Positions 61,086-64,000 of a stretch of DNA of 64,000 nucleotides are shown here, piece after piece (position 1 is the stretch's first letter; each line of letters opens with the position of its first letter). The notes under the pieces were generated by a model, which had not been told where the DNA came from, made no database searches, and saw only the letters and a program-made list of their open reading frames with translations. The position numbers and the translations under genes are program-made. The stretch is taken from the NCBI GenBank assembly GCA_963695105.1, contig CAVOGC010000001.1, forward strand, positions 1-64,000. Direction: 5' to 3'. The stretch comes from Competibacter sp963695105. GTDB lineage: Bacteria; Pseudomonadota; Gammaproteobacteria; Competibacterales; Competibacteraceae.

Positions 61086-61811
61086 TCAGTCCCGTCCACC
61101 CAAATACGCCCGCCGCACCTCGGGGTCGGCGAGCAGTTCCTCGCCGGTTCCCGACAGGCGGATTTCACCGTTGACCAGCACATAGCCGCGCTGGGCGAGC
61201 TTCAGCGCGTGGTGGGCGTTCTGCTCCACAAGAAAGATCGTTGCGCCGCTGTCGCGAATTTCCCGGATCGTGGCAAAAATACGCTGCACCATCAGCGGCG
61301 CCAGTCCCAGACTCGGTTCATCCAGCAACAGCAGGCGGGGCCGGCTCATCAACGCCCGGCCAATCGCCAGCATTTGTTGCTCACCGCCGGAGAGCGTGCC
61401 GGCCCGTTGATTGCGCCGCTCCTTGAGTCGAGGGAACAGTTCGAACACCTTGATCAGGTCGGCGTCCATGTGATCCATCCCGATTGGAATCGCTCCCATC
61501 AGCAGATTCTCCTCCACGCTCATCGCCGAAAAGATCCGTCGTCCTTCCGGAGCTTGGGCGATGCCGAGCTTGGCGATCTCGTGGGTCGGCAGGCCGGTGA
61601 TGTCGTAACCCTGGTAGTGGATCCAGCCCCCGGAAGGCGGCGGATCGCCAAACAGGCTCATCAGCAAGGTCGATTTGCCCGCCCCGTTGGCGCCGATCAG
61701 GGTCACGATCTCGCCGGAATCAATGTGCAGGGAGACTTGGTGCAAGGCCTGGATCGGGCCGTAACGGGCGTCCAGTTCGTGGATTTGCAACAGCGGTTCA
61801 CTGTGACTCAT
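61086..61811 (-). CDS. livF: Branched-chain amino acid ABC transporter ATPase LivF
   Basis: A 241-residue ABC ATPase. Walker A GANGAGKSTLL, a Q-loop region at GIAQAPEGRRIFSAMSVEEN, signature LSGGEQQMLAIGRALM, Walker B LLLLDEPSLGL and the switch His in FLVEQNAHHAL are all present. The QAPEGRRIF stretch is typical of LivF. It overlaps livG by 14 bases. Confidence 0.93.
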   Translation of the reverse strand: MSHSEPLLQIHELDARYGPIQALHQVSLHIDSGEIVTLIGANGAGKSTLLMSLFGDPPPSGGWIHYQGYDITGLPTHEIAKLGIAQAPEGRRIFSAMSVEENLLMGAIPIGMDHMDADLIKVFELFPRLKERRNQRAGTLSGGEQQMLAIGRALMSRPRLLLLDEPSLGLAPLMVQRIFATIREIRDSGATIFLVEQNAHHALKLAQRGYVLVNGEIRLSGTGEELLADPEVRRAYLGGRD

Positions 61812-62700
61812 CGTCGTTTACCGCGTCGGTTCCAAGATAGGCCGTCAACACGGCCGGATGCCGCGCGACGGTTTGCGGATCGCCATCGGCGATGACTTCG
61901 CCATAATCCAGCACCACGATATGCTCCGACAGCCCCATCACCAAGCCCATGTCGTGTTCAATCAGCAGGATCGTGACCCCATGCTCGTCGCGCAACTGGC
62001 GCAGCAGTTCGCTCAATTGCTCGGTCTCGCGGGGATTTAATCCGGCCGCGGGTTCGTCCAGACACAGCAACCGGGGACCGGTGCACATGGCGCGGGCGAT
62101 TTCCAGGCGTCGCTGGCGACCATAGGGCAATTCTCCAGCCAGACGGTTGGCATCCTCGGCCAGTCCAAAAACCTTGAGCCAGGCGTAAGCGCGCTCCAGG
62201 GCGTCGCGTTCGGACTGGCGGTAGGCCGCGGTTTGCAACAGGCCCGCCACCAGGTTGCGGTTGAGTTGCAGGTGCTGGGCGACCAGCAAATTCTCAATCG
62301 CGGTCATTTCCTTGAACAGCCGCACATTCTGGAAGGTACGCGCCACCCCGGCCCGGGTCACCCGATGGGTGCCGCCGAACATTTTGTAATACAGCCGGCT
62401 GGCAAAGGCGGCCGGGTTGACCCAGTCACTGGCCTGGAATGGCTGGCCAAGAATATGAATCAGGTCGATGGCGGTGCGCGGGGTGTGCAGCGCGATTCGG
62501 CCTTCCGTCGCTTTGTAGAAACCGGTCAGGCAATTGAATACAGTGGTTTTGCCGGCGCCATTGGGGCCGATCAGGGCGGAGATCGAACTGCGCCTGACTT
62601 CGAAACTGACGTCATTGAGCGCCAGGATGCCGCCGAAGCGCATGGTCAACCCCGTCACTTCCAGAATCGGCGGATGAATCGGGTCGCTGGTCATTGGCAC
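61798..62700 (-). CDS. livG: Branched-chain amino acid ABC transporter ATPase LivG
   Basis: A 300-residue ABC ATPase. TGLTMRFGGILALNDVSFEV, Walker A GPNGAGKTTVFNCLTGFY, RTFQNVRLFKEMTAIENLLV, signature LPYGRQRRLEIARAMC and Walker B LLCLDEPAAGLNPRE are visible. About 40 extra residues between Walker A and the Q-loop (NPAAFASRLYYKMFGGTHRV) are usual for LivG. Coupled to livM by a 10-base overlap. Confidence 0.93.
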   Translation of the reverse strand: MPMTSDPIHPPILEVTGLTMRFGGILALNDVSFEVRRSSISALIGPNGAGKTTVFNCLTGFYKATEGRIALHTPRTAIDLIHILGQPFQASDWVNPAAFASRLYYKMFGGTHRVTRAGVARTFQNVRLFKEMTAIENLLVAQHLQLNRNLVAGLLQTAAYRQSERDALERAYAWLKVFGLAEDANRLAGELPYGRQRRLEIARAMCTGPRLLCLDEPAAGLNPRETEQLSELLRQLRDEHGVTILLIEHDMGLVMGLSEHIVVLDYGEVIADGDPQTVARHPAVLTAYLGTDAVNDDESQ

Positions 62701-64000
62701 AATCCCTTGACCTCGAAAGCGCGCCGCCGGGGTCGAATCAGGCCGCGTGGTCGCCAGATCATCATCAGCACCATCAGCACCCCGAAGGCAAACACCCGGT
62801 AGTCGGCGAAGGCGCGCAGCAACTCGGGCAGAATGGTCAGCACCAGCGCCGCCACAATCACCCCGGTCGTCGAACCCAGCCCGCCCAGCACTACGATGGC
62901 GACGATCAATGCCGATTCGAAGAAGTTGAACGATGTGGGGTTGATGAAGCCCTGATAGGTGGCGAAGAACACCCCGGCGATGCCGCCAACCGTGGCGCCC
63001 ATCATGAAAGCCGACAGTTTGACCAGAACATGGTTGATGCCCAAGGCACGGCAGGCGATATCGTCCTCGCGCAATGCCTCCCAGGCCCGGCCCACCGGCA
63101 TATTGCGCAGGCGGGTGACTACGACCACCATCAGGCAGACGATCAGGAACAGCACCAGGTAGATGAAGATGAAGCGGTGCAGTGGATCGTAGCCGATCTG
63201 GAAATATTCGTGAAAGGGCACCCCACCGTCTCTGGCGGTGCGGGTGAATTCCAGGCCGAACAATTGGGGAGCCGGGGCGGGGACGCCGTTGGGACCACCG
63301 GTAAATTCCAGCCAGTTATTGAGCACCAGGCGGATGATCTCGCCAAAACCCAGGGTCACGATGGCCAGGTAATCGCCGTGCATTCGGAGTACCGGGAAGC
63401 CAAGCAGGCCGCCGAACAGCGCCGCCAGCATCGCCGCCAGCGGCAACGCGCTCCAAAAGCCCAGGTCGAGATACTGTGCGCCCAGGGCCAGCCCGTAAGC
63501 GCCGACGGCATAGAAGGCGACGTAGCCGAGATCGAGTAGACCAGCCAGCCCAACCACGATGTTCAGGCCCAGACCCAGCAGCACGTAAATCATCGCCTGG
63601 ATCAGTACGGTCAGCCAGTATTTGCTGGCCAGAAACGGCAGGGTCAGGCTGATGGCAACGATGACCAGCAGCCACCAGCGCTGCCGGTCGCTTTCCGAAA
63701 CGCTGATCACCAGCACCCCAGGTTGGCGGCGGCGGGCATTGAATCGTTCGAGCGCCGCTTGTCCGGTCGGGGTATGGATCGCTAAGGTCACCAGGAACCG
63801 GCCCGCGGCGATGATCGCGGCAATCAGCAACGGGCGTTGCAATTCATTTTTAACCTGGTAGCCGTCCAGCACCAGACCGACGATGGGACCCAGCAGCAAG
63901 AGCGCCAGAGCGAAAGCCGCGGTGGCTTCCAGCACAGCCTGGCGGAAAACGAGGTTCCAGCGAACCCCGGTGGTAGAGGGTGAAGTGGCAACGGGCGGCA
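62691..64000 (-). CDS. livM: Branched-chain amino acid ABC transporter permease LivM (N-terminus outside the window)
   Basis: At least 436 residues; the frame is open to the window edge with no ATG, so the start lies beyond it. The visible N-terminal part resembles the extra LivM domain (VLEATAAFALALLLLGPIVG). The permease core has about eight helices with LLDLGYVAFYAVGAYGLALG, GDYLAIVTLGFGEIIRLVLN and LGINHVLVKLSAFMMGATVG. With livG and livF it forms the inner-membrane part of a branched-chain amino acid or amide transporter. livH and the binding protein would lie upstream. Confidence 0.92.
   Translation of the reverse strand, partial: PPVATSPSTTGVRWNLVFRQAVLEATAAFALALLLLGPIVGLVLDGYQVKNELQRPLLIAAIIAAGRFLVTLAIHTPTGQAALERFNARRRQPGVLVISVSESDRQRWWLLVIVAISLTLPFLASKYWLTVLIQAMIYVLLGLGLNIVVGLAGLLDLGYVAFYAVGAYGLALGAQYLDLGFWSALPLAAMLAALFGGLLGFPVLRMHGDYLAIVTLGFGEIIRLVLNNWLEFTGGPNGVPAPAPQLFGLEFTRTARDGGVPFHEYFQIGYDPLHRFIFIYLVLFLIVCLMVVVVTRLRNMPVGRAWEALREDDIACRALGINHVLVKLSAFMMGATVGGIAGVFFATYQGFINPTSFNFFESALIVAIVVLGGLGSTTGVIVAALVLTILPELLRAFADYRVFAFGVLMVLMMIWRPRGLIRPRRRAFEVKGLCQ

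Noticed and set aside
1..64000. tRNA, rRNA, CRISPR arrays, insertion sequences
   Set aside because: I looked for cloverleaf-like segments, regularly spaced repeats and transposase motifs and saw none that hold up. Small tRNAs could be missed by eye.

Overview
The window looks like a chromosomal segment of a GC-rich gammaproteobacterium. Supporting signs are mnmA next to hflD, a stand-alone relA, rdgC, a cysI-type reductase with its DUF934 partner and a sigma-54-driven type IV pilin gene. A phasin with a palindromic operator repeat, a glycogen branching enzyme and an acetyl-CoA hydrolase/transferase suggest an organism that stores both polyhydroxyalkanoate and glycogen. A Competibacter-like lineage would fit, but this is inference, not identification.

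Layout. 0-0.5 kb: the start of a DUF4160 gene and the wreck of an Rpn/DUF4351 gene. 0.46-12.6 kb: a surface-polysaccharide region with a GT2 glycosyltransferase, a carbamoyltransferase/SxtJ/DUF5989/SGNH module, two GT4 glycosyltransferases, an asparagine-synthase-type amidotransferase, a membrane protein and two methyltransferases, interrupted by a dead VapBC-like pair. 12.7-15.4 kb: a pilin gene with a sigma-54 promoter and, behind a hairpin, a GT-C/TPR membrane protein that may glycosylate it. 15.5-19.9 kb: a CaiB-type CoA transferase, a Uma2 protein and the cysI-DUF934 pair. 19.9-40.8 kb: a type VI secretion locus in two divergent units. The minus unit is FHA-tssK-tssL-tssM-tagF-pppA; the plus unit is tssA-tssB-tssC-hcp-tagJ-tssE-tssF-tssG-clpV. 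No tssJ, vgrG or PAAR gene is visible. 40.9-45.7 kb: an unknown 177-residue gene, debris, a beta-rich protein, two tandem TPR-methyltransferases and an acyl carrier protein. 45.7-61 kb: housekeeping and storage genes (YheT hydrolase, acetyl-CoA hydrolase, glgB, sulfide:quinone oxidoreductase with a divergent cytochrome c, relA, hflD, mnmA, phasin, rdgC). 61-64 kb: livF, livG and partial livM.

The most interesting non-coding signal is shared by hcp and the unknown gene at 40995. Each has a GG-N10-GC sigma-54 promoter, and 50-65 bp upstream of it a closely similar palindrome placed like an activator site. This links an unrecognised protein to the T6SS substrate regulon. The pilin gene has a third sigma-54 promoter without that palindrome.

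Seven genes (asparagine synthase, PIN toxin, CoA transferase, Uma2, clpV, the 41.85-kb gene and the first TPR-methyltransferase) each carry at least one single-base indel, eight in total. The open frame resumes immediately each time. Sequencing error and real decay cannot be separated from this sequence alone, so these genes are given as reconstructed spans.
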